Positions 1 to 6,836 are shown, counted from the first letter of the stretch. The stretch: DNA of 8,673 nucleotides from an uncultured Geobacter sp. (GCA_937886325.1 CALABV010000134.1:1-8673), one strand, 5' to 3'. Notes: a model not told the origin generated them from the sequence alone. Numbers and translations: made by a program.

Positions 1-119
1 GGACTGTCGGCGTCCGTGGCACTCCCAACCTCTGGGTGAACGGTACCTTTGTAGGCGGTGCCGACATAGCACAAATAGCGTCGCTTTTATCGGGCGGAAA
101 GGAGGTAGCAAAGAAGTAG
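1..119 (+). CDS. Thioredoxin-fold (DsbC/DsbA-like) protein, 3' end only
   Basis: Only the last 38 codons are in the window (first full codon at 3, TAG stop at 117-119). The fragment carries a VRGTPNLWVNG stretch followed by GG and a short helix-like tail (ADIAQIASLL). This matches the cis-proline loop, last strand and C-terminal helix of the thioredoxin fold as found in DsbC, DsbA and related periplasmic oxidoreductases, where the Thr-cisPro pair packs against the CXXC site. The CXXC itself would lie upstream and cannot be seen. Dsb-like genes occur in F-type and SXT/IncA-C-type transfer operons, where Cys-rich components such as TraN and TraU need disulfides. The gene ends 57 bases before traA and is probably in the same operon. 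The thioredoxin fold is likely; the DsbC subfamily and the disulfide role are inference. Confidence 0.6.
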   Translation, partial: TVGVRGTPNLWVNGTFVGGADIAQIASLLSGGKEVAKK

Positions 120-162
120 CAGGTTGTCGTCACTATTGGATTAACCCTAACCGAGTAATCAT

Positions 163-167
163 GGAGG
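163..167 (+). promoter_or_regulatory. Shine-Dalgarno for traA
   Basis: A full GGAGG lies nine bases before the ATG at 177. It decides the pilin start against the later in-frame ATG at 210 (Met12), which has no comparable site and would shorten the signal peptide. The same ribosome-binding site overlaps an out-of-frame ATG at 161, which is not expected to be used. Confidence 0.75.
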
Positions 168-176
168 AAATGATTT

Positions 177-494
177 ATGGGTATTCTGCAGTCTCTTCGT
201 ATTCACAAAATGGCCACCATGCTGTCTCTGACCGCCCTGTTCCTGCTCGTCGCGACGTCTGCTTTCGCATTCACCGCCCCGGCAACGAACAGCATCCTCT
301 ATTCGGTCTACAACCTGGTGATCGTGGGGATGATCAACAACGGCCTGACCTACATCGTGGGCTTCCTTTCCATCCTGGCCGGCGCGTTCTTCCTTATGCA
401 GCAGAAAATGGTCGTCACCCTGTTCTGCATCATCGGCGGCATCCTGTTCCTGTCCGCCGGATCCATTGCGACCGCATTCGGCTACATTTTCTAA
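177..494 (+). CDS. traA: TraA-like type IV secretion pilin precursor
   Basis: This 105-residue protein has the architecture of an F-type pilin precursor. A basic N-terminus (RIHK) leads into a hydrophobic segment ending in AFA at residues 29-31, a good signal-peptidase I site. Cleavage would leave a mature protein of about 74 residues, close to the 70 of F pilin. The mature part has a short polar N-terminus (FTAPATNS) and two hydrophobic helices at roughly 48-67 and 72-104. They are separated by a very short polar loop (QQK), as in pilins that sit hairpin-like in the inner membrane before polymerising. Identification rests on this architecture and on the position just before traL, because pilin sequences diverge fast. 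There is one Cys (Cys84), inside the second helix. A hairpin follows the gene and may boost pilin output relative to downstream genes. Whether the pilin is acetylated or cyclised cannot be told from the sequence. Confidence 0.85.
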   Translation: MGILQSLRIHKMATMLSLTALFLLVATSAFAFTAPATNSILYSVYNLVIVGMINNGLTYIVGFLSILAGAFFLMQQKMVVTLFCIIGGILFLSAGSIATAFGYIF

Positions 495-534
495 CGGAAG
501 TTACTCCCTCATAAGTAAACGGTTTGCTAATCAT

Positions 535-564
535 GCGGGGCAACGAAGGTTGTCCCGCCCTTTT
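535..564 (+). terminator. Hairpin plus T run after traA: likely attenuating terminator
   Basis: Arms 535-544 (GCGGGGCAAC) and 549-558 (GTTGTCCCGC) pair over ten positions with one G-U wobble, closing a four-base GAAG loop. CC and four T's follow (561-564), then a pyrimidine-rich run. This is the form of a Rho-independent terminator, although the T tract is short and offset by two C's, so partial read-through is expected. It lies 40 bases after the traA stop and before traL. A leaky terminator here would raise pilin mRNA over the mRNA for the assembly genes. It could instead be a 3'-stabilising stem left after RNA processing. The pairing is read directly from the sequence; the function is inferred. 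Confidence 0.6.
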
Positions 565-579
565 CCTCAACCAGGGCGG
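555..579 (+). promoter_or_regulatory. Alternative stem sharing the terminator's right arm
   Basis: CCGCCC (555-560) can pair perfectly with GGGCGG (574-579) across a 13-base loop that contains the T run. Four bases (555-558) are shared with the right arm of the preceding hairpin, so the two stems exclude each other. The second stem ends 13 bases before the GAGG that serves traL (593-596). It might influence folding of read-through mRNA or access to the traL ribosome-binding site. Six GC pairs can arise by chance in GC-rich DNA, so confidence is low. Confidence 0.3.
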
Positions 580-602
580 TCAGGCCAATATCGAGGTTCC
601 CT

Positions 603-869
603 ATGAAAAAGAAATTCCCACAGTATCTTTCGCAACCTTTCCAGGTGTTGTGGTTCGAGTCGGACGATATCGTCCTGTTTCTACTGTCCATCATCGTAGC
701 TCACGCCACCGGCGGTATTTTCTGGGCTCTGCCGATACTTGCACCAATATTCAGCACCAAAATCAAGCGCAATTTCCCGCGCGGCTACGGGAAACACGTT
801 CTTTACTTCCTGGGTATCGCGTCAATTAAAGGCTCTCCGGACGCCTTCGTAAAGGAGTTCACTGAATGA
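603..869 (+). CDS. traL: TraL, type IV secretion pilus assembly protein
   Basis: TraL is a small inner-membrane protein needed for F-type pilus assembly, distantly equivalent to VirB3, and probably works next to the TraC ATPase. This 88-residue product is close to F TraL (91 residues). It has a basic N-terminus (MKKKFPQYL), then a conserved-looking FESDD segment. A hydrophobic hairpin-like region runs from about residue 22 to 50 (IVLFLLSIIVAHATGG and FWALPILAPIF). A basic stretch (KIKRNFPRGYGKH) and a short second hydrophobic patch ending in IKGSPDAF follow. The P-R-G-Y-G-K-H…L-Y pattern after the membrane part is typical of the family. GAGG at 593-596 precedes the ATG by six bases. The TGA stop overlaps the traE ATG (ATGA), which indicates translational coupling. 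Confidence 0.9.
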   Translation: MKKKFPQYLSQPFQVLWFESDDIVLFLLSIIVAHATGGIFWALPILAPIFSTKIKRNFPRGYGKHVLYFLGIASIKGSPDAFVKEFTE

Positions 870-1453
870 AGCGGTCAGGATATCTGTCGAATGTTTCAAA
901 AATATTTGCACAGAACGGGTTGCTCAAGTTCGCCATGCTGTGCCTGGGCTTAGCATCGCTTGTCACCACATGTGGAGCCTTGAAAGCAATGAATTCTCAA
1001 AAGATCGTGCTGGTGCCGCCTCAGGTCAACAAACAGATGTGGATATCTGGGAACAAGGCGTCTGACGAATACCTCAAGGAGTTTGCCCGTTACATAGCAG
1101 GTCTTGCGTTTTCCTACCATCCCGGCACTGTTCGCAAGCAGTTTTCCGAGTTGCTCACCATGTATGCACCTGGGGAGTTCGAGAATGCGCAAAAAGTCTT
1201 TTATGCCCTGGCGAACAAGATCGAAGAGGCTCGGGTTGCATCGACGTTTTACGTAAACGAAATCAGCAACTGGGAGAATCGGACTATCGAGGTGAAAGGA
1301 TACAAGACCACGTTTTTCCCCGACAAAACATCCGAGGAAATCCAGACCTCGTACTATATCGAGTACGTGGTCGTTGATGGGAAATTCCAGATAGTCAATA
1401 TCATGGACAAGGAAGCACAGACCAAAAAAGAGGCTCTACATGCGAAGAAATAA
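866..1453 (+). CDS. traE: TraE, type IV secretion inner-membrane component
   Basis: TraE is the F-type counterpart of VirB8, a bitopic inner-membrane protein with a periplasmic domain that helps assemble the pilus. The protein is 195 residues (F TraE is 188). A short basic cytoplasmic end is followed by one membrane helix at about 20-42. A soluble domain follows with the family pattern KIVLVPP near residues 46-52, a W-I-S-G segment, and a DEYL…FA…AGLAFSYHPGTV block near residues 67-88. The C-terminal part is rich in beta strands, with KGYKTTFF and SYYIEYVVVDGKFQI. AAGGAG at 852-857 sits eight bases before the ATG. The start overlaps the traL stop, and the last 14 bases overlap traK. Length and sequence look complete. 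Confidence 0.92.
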   Translation: MKRSGYLSNVSKIFAQNGLLKFAMLCLGLASLVTTCGALKAMNSQKIVLVPPQVNKQMWISGNKASDEYLKEFARYIAGLAFSYHPGTVRKQFSELLTMYAPGEFENAQKVFYALANKIEEARVASTFYVNEISNWENRTIEVKGYKTTFFPDKTSEEIQTSYYIEYVVVDGKFQIVNIMDKEAQTKKEALHAKK

Positions 1454-2456
1454 CATCCTATCATTGGCACTTGCGCTTGCAGTCCTGCCTACCGTGGCAC
1501 TCGCCGCGGATCTGGCAAAGTATCCGAAGAGGTACCCGACTCCGCCCGGACACGGATCCGCATCACAATTGGCGGGCATGCCGTCAGCAGGGGAGGAGGG
1601 CGACCTCAGTGAGGCCGTCAAACAGCACGGCTTAGCCAACTCACATACCACCGTCCTGCCGGAGATTACCACGCCCGTCGACATGTCGTCCACCGACATG
1701 AACCGCATCACCTGCCCTGAGTACATCAAGGATGCTGTTGCTTCCATGGAAAAGGGAGTGGTCCTCAAGATTACCGGGAAAGACGTTTTCGTAAAGTACA
1801 AATATCTCAAGACTCCGGAAGGAAAGCTTAAGTACTCTGCGACTCCGACGGAGATCTTCGTTGTGTGCGGCGACAGCACTTACAGCCTGATAGGGCTGCC
1901 AAAAAAGATCCCGTCGCAGACAATCCGCCTGGGTTCCGGAGCGGAAAAGAAGATCCAGGAAAACCAGTCAATATACGGCTCCCTGCCGTTCGAGAAGAAA
2001 GTCATCAGGGCCATCAAGGACATTTACACTGAGCAGATCCCCGACTCCTACGCGGTCACACCCACCAATCGAATCATCGGCAATTATCAGGAGTTCAGCG
2101 TCGTAAGCCGCCGCTCCGTGGACATAGAAGGGGAGGGGCTCCGTGTCGTGGAAATGGAGGTTACCCTGAAACCCGGCAATCGCCAGTTCAAGTTGAACGA
2201 GAAATTCTTCCTGAACAAGCAGTTCGCGAGCAATCCCGTGGCCATTTCGCTGGAGAAGCAGGTGCTGAGCCCCGGCGAAAATGTCCGCGTCTTTATCGTC
2301 GAGCAACGCCCGGAAAAGCATGTGTCGGCAATCAGCATCAACCAGCTGGAGAAGTCGGCGCAAGACGATACCCCGGAGGAAGCGCCGCAGAAGCTGGTAC
2401 GTCCTGCATCGCGCACCAAAAAGGATTTCAAGGCCGATGGGGGAGGTGAATCGTGA
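1440..2456 (+). CDS. traK: TraK, secretin-like outer core-complex protein
   Basis: TraK is the VirB9-like, secretin-related periplasmic protein that binds TraV and TraB to form the outer part of the secretion channel. The product begins with a clear signal peptide (MRRNN, then a Leu/Ala-rich core) with likely cleavage after VALA at residue 22. A Pro/Gly-rich linker follows to about residue 73, and the family domain starts at VDMSSTDMNRITCPEY. Two cysteines, Cys92 and Cys143, could form a disulfide. Later landmarks are IFVVCGDSTYSLIGLP and NEKFFLNKQF near residues 247-256. The tail after about residue 300 is charged (EEAPQKLVRP…RTKKDFK). At 338 residues it is longer than F TraK (242), mainly through the linker and tail. 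AAGAGG at 1428-1433 lies six bases before the ATG, inside traE. The stop overlaps the traB start as GTGA. Confidence 0.88.
   Translation: MRRNNILSLALALAVLPTVALAADLAKYPKRYPTPPGHGSASQLAGMPSAGEEGDLSEAVKQHGLANSHTTVLPEITTPVDMSSTDMNRITCPEYIKDAVASMEKGVVLKITGKDVFVKYKYLKTPEGKLKYSATPTEIFVVCGDSTYSLIGLPKKIPSQTIRLGSGAEKKIQENQSIYGSLPFEKKVIRAIKDIYTEQIPDSYAVTPTNRIIGNYQEFSVVSRRSVDIEGEGLRVVEMEVTLKPGNRQFKLNEKFFLNKQFASNPVAISLEKQVLSPGENVRVFIVEQRPEKHVSAISINQLEKSAQDDTPEEAPQKLVRPASRTKKDFKADGGGES
2441..2448 (+). promoter_or_regulatory. Shine-Dalgarno for the GTG start of traB
   Basis: GGGAGGTG lies four bases before the GTG at 2453 and inside the traK coding end. It supports the uncommon GTG start, which shares GTGA with the traK TGA. 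The next in-frame Met lies inside the membrane helix, so a later start would break the N-terminal anchor. Confidence 0.7.
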
Positions 2457-3823
2457 AAACTAGCTTCAAGCAAAAGTGGGATGCCCTGTCCCCCAAGACT
2501 CGAAAGGCGATGGTGCTCTTTTGCGTAGCAACTCTCCTCTTGTCCGTTGTCTTCATGGGCTGGATGCACAGCAGGAACACTGGCATCAAGATCGGGCCGA
2601 AAGAAGCTGCTCAGCAGGAAATCAAGCTGGAGTCCGGCGTGATCGAAAAGTCCAAGACGGCGGACTACGAACTGCGTCTCGCGCAGCAGCAGAAGCAACT
2701 TGAGGCCATCAAGCAGGGCAAGCCGATTGACGATAATCTGGCGGGACTTGACCCTCGGGCGACGAACAATTTTGTGGCGCCGATTGTGGCGAAGAATGAT
2801 CCCGCTCCGGCTGAAGGGGCAACCGCAGCTGGGGCACCGCAGGGAACACCATCAGGGGCACCTGCCGTGCCCGGAACCCCAGAAGCGGCGGCAGGCAAAA
2901 CGGCTGCTGTCCCGGTGGGGGCAAAAGGCGGGAAGAAGAGCGCTCAGGAAGGCGGGAAGGGTAGTGCAGCCTCGGCAGTTTTGCCGCCGCTGCCACCTCC
3001 GCCATTGATGAGTGGCTCGATGCAACCGAGCGGGATCGGATCCGCTCAGGCAGCCGCACCCATGCCGATGCCTGATCAGGAATTGGGCGACATCCTCATG
3101 GTGTCTGCAACGCCCGGCGATAACCCGAAATCAACGACTGAGGCCCGCGAGGGTAAAAAAAAAGGGCCGATGTCGGTGTATTTACCCCCTTCTTTCATGG
3201 CGGCGACCCTTCTTTCCGGATTGGACGCACCTACCGCGGGATCGGCGAAGGGCAATCCGGTTCCTGTGCTGATACGCGTAAAAACACCGGCTGTGCTGCC
3301 CAATGAGGTCAAGGCGCAGCTTGCAGGCTGCTTCGTCATCGCCGACGGGAAGGGAAATCTCTCTACGGAGCGTGCCGAGTTGACGCTCGTCAGCATCAGC
3401 TGCCTGGACCGAAAGGGTGGGGCGCTTATCGACCAGAAAATAAAGGGGTTCGTGGTCGATGCGGACGGGAAGATCGGGCTTAGGGGGAGGGTGGTCGCAA
3501 AGTTCGGGTCGGTCGTGGCCAGGTCGATGCTGGCCGGTCTCCTCGTGGGAGCCGGCGACGCCTTCAAGGCACAGGCAACGACGACAGCAATCAGCCCCCT
3601 GGGGACGACTCAATCCATCAACTCGAAGGACATCGGCATGGCAGCCCTCGGCAGCGGCCTGTCGGAGGGGTTCAAGGAGATCCAGAAGTTCTACATGGAG
3701 CTGGCCCACGATTCCATGCCGGTCATCGAAATCGGAGCGACCAAAAGAATTACCCTGGTTGTTTCCGAGGGTCTGACTCTTGACATCAAAAAGCTGAGAG
3801 GATTTGCCAATGCTTATAAATAA
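2453..3823 (+). CDS. traB: TraB, VirB10-like core-complex scaffold
   Basis: TraB spans the envelope from the inner membrane to the outer-membrane core and transmits TraC activity. The 456-residue product (F TraB is 475) has the family plan. A basic cytoplasmic end (FKQKWDALSPKTRKA) leads to one membrane helix at about 21-40. A charged, probably coiled-coil stretch spans about 48-85 (AQQEIKL…RLAQQQKQLEAIKQ), followed by a long Pro/Ala/Gly-rich linker to about 200 containing LPPLPPPPL. The C-terminal barrel runs from about 242: VYLPPSFMAATLLSGLDAPT, NPVPVLIRVK, GCFVIADGKG, SISCLDRKGG, KGFVVDADGKIGLRGRVV and MPVIEIGATKRITLVVSEGL. Cys293 and Cys317 are the usual barrel pair. A run of nine A's encodes Lys235-237 just before the barrel and is a possible slip site. 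The gene starts at GTG, overlapping traK. Confidence 0.95.
   Translation: MKTSFKQKWDALSPKTRKAMVLFCVATLLLSVVFMGWMHSRNTGIKIGPKEAAQQEIKLESGVIEKSKTADYELRLAQQQKQLEAIKQGKPIDDNLAGLDPRATNNFVAPIVAKNDPAPAEGATAAGAPQGTPSGAPAVPGTPEAAAGKTAAVPVGAKGGKKSAQEGGKGSAASAVLPPLPPPPLMSGSMQPSGIGSAQAAAPMPMPDQELGDILMVSATPGDNPKSTTEAREGKKKGPMSVYLPPSFMAATLLSGLDAPTAGSAKGNPVPVLIRVKTPAVLPNEVKAQLAGCFVIADGKGNLSTERAELTLVSISCLDRKGGALIDQKIKGFVVDADGKIGLRGRVVAKFGSVVARSMLAGLLVGAGDAFKAQATTTAISPLGTTQSINSKDIGMAALGSGLSEGFKEIQKFYMELAHDSMPVIEIGATKRITLVVSEGLTLDIKKLRGFANAYK
3155..3163 (+). repeat. A9 homopolymer inside traB
   Basis: Nine consecutive A's encode three Lys codons (235-237) between the Pro-rich linker and the C-terminal barrel of TraB. 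Loss of one A would bring in a TGA at 3270-3272, and gain of one a TGA at 3304-3306. Either would yield a protein cut off before the barrel. The tract is intact in frame here. Confidence 0.9.
3796..3802 (+). promoter_or_regulatory. Shine-Dalgarno-like site before the alternative traV start
   Basis: GAGAGGA lies seven bases before an ATG at 3810, inside the end of traB and in frame with traV without any stop. It could allow translation to begin in traB and run into TraV, giving an extended form. The lipoprotein signal peptide argues that the functional start is 3876. The site may serve coupling, or be chance within traB. Confidence 0.35.
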
Positions 3824-3875
3824 TCCCTTCCCGCGTAGTTTGACTGCATGCACCATCGACTCAGGCGGTTCGTAC

Positions 3876-4352
3876 ATGAAGTTGGTAAGAGCGATTCTTA
3901 TTGCCGCATCACTTGCAAGCTCGGGCTGCGCCATCATCAACCCCTATGAAAGCGACTTCTCGTGCCCGGACACCTTCCACGGCAAATGCATCTCCGTGCA
4001 GGGCGCATACGAAGAAGCCCTCTCCGGCAAAGACGATGCCTACGTACGCGACATCAACACCTGCATCGGCGGGAATTGCCCGGATCAGGGAGTGAGCGAT
4101 AGTCCGCCAGTAAAGTCCGGAACAGTCGAGGACCGAAACTATAACGCTTATCGGTCGTCTCTCTATAACCGCTACGACCAACTGCTCCGCGAACCTCAGA
4201 CACCCGTCGTTGCGCCGCCGAAGGTCATGAGAATCCTGCTGCTGCCCTACAAGGGCGAGAGCGGAGAATTTTACATGTATCGGTACGCCTACTTTTTCAC
4301 GGAAGAACCGAAGTGGATACTCGGCGACAGCGTGGAAGCTTTTGAAGAATAG
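3876..4352 (+). CDS. traV: TraV, outer-membrane core lipoprotein
   Basis: TraV is the VirB7-like lipoprotein that anchors the TraK-TraB core complex in the outer membrane. From the ATG at 3876 the product is 158 residues (F TraV is 171). It has a short signal peptide (MKLVRAILIAASLASSGC) whose Cys18 is the likely lipid site, although Ser at -3 is not the consensus Leu. The mature part opens with the family pattern YESDFSCPDTFHGKC, giving Cys30 and Cys38, followed by AY; Cys63 and Cys68 form a second pair. A conserved-looking VMRILLLPYKG segment and an aromatic stretch follow. In-frame upstream starts exist (TTG 3804, ATG 3810). They would place 22-24 extra residues before the signal peptide, so 3876 is preferred on protein grounds even though its ribosome-binding site (AGGCGG, 3863-3868) is weaker. 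TraC follows after 15 bases. Confidence 0.87.
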   Translation: MKLVRAILIAASLASSGCAIINPYESDFSCPDTFHGKCISVQGAYEEALSGKDDAYVRDINTCIGGNCPDQGVSDSPPVKSGTVEDRNYNAYRSSLYNRYDQLLREPQTPVVAPPKVMRILLLPYKGESGEFYMYRYAYFFTEEPKWILGDSVEAFEE

Positions 4353-4367
4353 CCGGAGAGGGTCTTT

Positions 4368-6836
4368 ATGCTCGGCACTATGCTTGGTTTTATAAAATCA
4401 CTTATTTACGGCAACCATGGCGGCCTGACCGTGCGGGAGCTCTACAAGCTGGCGGAGCGGGAGAAGTTCTCCGACTACCTGCCATGGGTTTCCTACGACG
4501 AAGAGACACGACTGTTTTTCATGGCGGACAATACCTGCGGGTTCGCTTGGGAATGCAGCCCTCTCTTCTTTGCCGGGGATTCCACGGTAACCATACTTGA
4601 GGGCATGTTCCGCTCGAACCTGCCGGAGAAGACGATAATCCAGTTCATCCTCTTCGCCGACCCGCATGTGGATGACATTCTGGACAGGTACTGCCGGCTC
4701 AAGGTCAGGACAGACGGGATCGTTTCCCTTGTGAACGAGAACCTTCCCGCGTTTTTCAAGGAAGGGAAATACGGCCTGGAAAGCATGGGGAAGATACCGC
4801 TGCGCAATTTCCGTCTTTTCGTCACCGTAAAATTCCCGGAGAAGGAGCTGGCGACCATCAATCTCCCGCACCTCTGGACGACGCTGAACGAGATAATGAA
4901 GGGCGCCTCCCTGTACCCCACGCCATGGGCTGCGTCCGATCTGCTCGCGTGGGGACGACCAGTATTCAACGACAATCCCTCATTCAATCCCTCCGGCTAC
5001 GACGAGAATGTGCCGATCCGCAAACAGATGCTCTTGGGCACCAACATGCGGAAAAGCATGAACAAGCTTGAGTTCGATTCAAAAACATTCCGCTGCATGA
5101 CGCCGAGATCATTCCCCCCGGAGGTGACCCCGTCGCAGATCAACAAGCTGTTTGGCGGAATTGAGGGAATCGTGTCGGACGACAACCAGATGGCGCTGCC
5201 GTTTGTTTTCACTCTCAACGTCCTGCTGGAGAACCAGCGGACTCCTATCCATCGCAAGACGAACCTGATTCTCCGCCAGCAGGCCGTCGGCTCCTTCGCC
5301 CCCTCACTGACGCGGAAACGGGACGAGCATATGTGGGCCGCCGACGAGTTGGAGAGGGGAACGAAGTTCCTCAGGATCGTCCCGATTTTCTGGACGTACG
5401 GCAATGATGAAATTCAGGTGAGCGAGGCCATGATCCGTGCCCGGCGTATCTGGGACGGCGAGGGGTTCGTGATGCAGGAGGACAAGGGCATCCTGGTTCC
5501 GCTTCTTCAGTGGAGCCTGCCGTTCGGCCTTTTCGATATCGGGTCCAATGTGTCCCTCGTCGAGCGCCATCACATTGCACCCGTAGACACAATATCGACG
5601 TGTCTTCCGGTGCAGGGGGATTTTGCCGGTTTTGGCGACCCCGTCGCTCTGTACGTGGGAAGGAAAGGGCAGTTGTTTGGGATCGACGTATTCGCCAAGG
5701 GGGCAAACAACCATAACGCATTCGTCGCGGCCGAATCGGGGGCCGGGAAAAGTTTCAACATCAACTACGTGATTTATAACTACCGTGCCCTGGGCCACAT
5801 CATCCGCATCATCGACATCGGCAGGAGCTATGAGAAGGCCACAAAGCTTTTTGGGGCCCGTTATCTGGACTTCGCCGAGGATTCGGACGTAAACCTCAAC
5901 CCGTTTACGAACATTGTGGATCCCGAGTTCGATGTCCCCGTCATCGCCCCCATTGTTGCCCAGATGGCCTATTCTTCCGGCGCCTCCCTGCCAACCGAAG
6001 TGGACATGAACCTGATAAAGATGGGGGTGCGGTGGGCCTATGAAAATGAAGGAACCGAGGCCGACATAGATACCGTCCACCACTTCCTGACGGAGTTCAG
6101 CAAGATAGGTGGGTCGGACAGCCTGGAGATCCAGGAGGCGGCCAGGAAGCTTGCCTTCAACCTGCAGCAGTTTACGTCGACGGGGGTATTCGGGAGATTC
6201 TTTAACGGCCGTTCGACATTTAATATCGCCAATGACGATTTCTGCGTACTGGAACTGGACTCCCTGAAACCCCGGCCGGATCTGTTCAGGGTCGTCACCA
6301 TGCAAGTCATCAACGCGGTCACGCAGGAACTGTACCTGTCCGACCGTTCCCGCAAGCGGATGATCTTCTTCGATGAGGCATACCAGTTCCTCGGTCAGGC
6401 CGGCCATATCGAAAGGGTCATCGAGGAGGGATACCGCCGGGCAAGGAAATACGGTGGCTCCTTTTGGGTCATCACCCAGTCCATTCTCGACACGAAGGCG
6501 TGGGGGAGCGTCGGTCAGGTAATCCTCAACAACAGCGCGTTCAAGTTCTACATGGAGTCGGGCGATTTCGAAAAGGCGAGGGCTGAGAAGCTGATCGACA
6601 TTGACGATTTCACGATGAACATCCTGAAGGGCCTAAAAACCAAGAAACCGCACTACAGCGAGATCTTCATGGACACCCCGTTCGGCAAGGGTGTCGGAAG
6701 ATTGCTCGTCGACCCGTTCAGCTACTACGTTTTCACGTCTTCGGCGGAGGAAGTCTCGGAAATCGAGACAATGGTGGATGGAGGAACATCCTACGAAAAT
6801 GCAATACGGAACATGGTCACGAAATATCGCTGTTAG
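4368..6836 (+). CDS. traC: TraC, VirB4-family conjugation ATPase
   Basis: TraC is the cytoplasmic, membrane-associated ATPase that drives pilus assembly in F-type systems. The 822-residue product (F TraC is 875) is complete. The N-terminal TraC-type domain contains YLPWVSYDEETRLFFM and a CGFAWECSPLFF segment. The C-terminal RecA-like domain has a P-loop at residues 455-462 (AESGAGKS), with Ala in place of the first Gly, which the general P-loop pattern allows. Walker B is at 665-670 (MIFFDE, Asp669 and Glu670). An arginine-rich YRRARKYGG leads into FWVITQS with Gln704, the usual sensor-like motif of VirB4/HerA-type ATPases. GGAGAGGG at 4355-4362 precedes the ATG, and a second ATG at 4380 is the next alternative. 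The last 38 bases overlap the TraN-like gene. Confidence 0.97.
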   Translation: MLGTMLGFIKSLIYGNHGGLTVRELYKLAEREKFSDYLPWVSYDEETRLFFMADNTCGFAWECSPLFFAGDSTVTILEGMFRSNLPEKTIIQFILFADPHVDDILDRYCRLKVRTDGIVSLVNENLPAFFKEGKYGLESMGKIPLRNFRLFVTVKFPEKELATINLPHLWTTLNEIMKGASLYPTPWAASDLLAWGRPVFNDNPSFNPSGYDENVPIRKQMLLGTNMRKSMNKLEFDSKTFRCMTPRSFPPEVTPSQINKLFGGIEGIVSDDNQMALPFVFTLNVLLENQRTPIHRKTNLILRQQAVGSFAPSLTRKRDEHMWAADELERGTKFLRIVPIFWTYGNDEIQVSEAMIRARRIWDGEGFVMQEDKGILVPLLQWSLPFGLFDIGSNVSLVERHHIAPVDTISTCLPVQGDFAGFGDPVALYVGRKGQLFGIDVFAKGANNHNAFVAAESGAGKSFNINYVIYNYRALGHIIRIIDIGRSYEKATKLFGARYLDFAEDSDVNLNPFTNIVDPEFDVPVIAPIVAQMAYSSGASLPTEVDMNLIKMGVRWAYENEGTEADIDTVHHFLTEFSKIGGSDSLEIQEAARKLAFNLQQFTSTGVFGRFFNGRSTFNIANDDFCVLELDSLKPRPDLFRVVTMQVINAVTQELYLSDRSRKRMIFFDEAYQFLGQAGHIERVIEEGYRRARKYGGSFWVITQSILDTKAWGSVGQVILNNSAFKFYMESGDFEKARAEKLIDIDDFTMNILKGLKTKKPHYSEIFMDTPFGKGVGRLLVDPFSYYVFTSSAEEVSEIETMVDGGTSYENAIRNMVTKYRC

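Noticed and set aside
120..176. Possible promoter for traA in the 57-base gap
   Set aside because: I could not find a convincing -35/-10 pair or other promoter motif; only the Shine-Dalgarno can be supported.
161..514. 117-codon + frame starting at an ATG that overlaps the traA ribosome-binding site
   Set aside because: It is shifted against traA and translates to an Arg/His/Pro-rich sequence typical of an out-of-frame reading, while the 177 frame gives a clean signal peptide and two membrane helices.
524..829. 101-codon + frame spanning the traA-traL gap
   Set aside because: It would read through the hairpin and then out of frame through traL, which has its own ribosome-binding site and family-typical sequence. 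No domain is visible.
1465..1481. Sigma-54-like TGGCAC followed by TTGCA
   Set aside because: The spacing is six bases instead of the strict five, and it lies in the Leu/Ala codons of the TraK signal peptide, where such words arise from coding.
3182..3940. 252-codon open frame on the - strand
   Set aside because: It is antisense to the TraB barrel and the traV start, shows no domain or ribosome-binding evidence, and is best explained as a shadow of codon bias.
5727..5753. Ala instead of the first Gly in the TraC P-loop, as a sign of an inactive ATPase
   Set aside because: The general P-loop pattern allows Ala or Gly at that place, and the GKS, Walker B Asp-Glu and Gln704 are all present.
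5304..6407. Long open frame of 367 codons on the - strand
   Set aside because: It lies wholly opposite traC, which has both Walker motifs and family sequence. Its translation has no recognisable domain, and long antisense frames are common opposite GC-rich genes.
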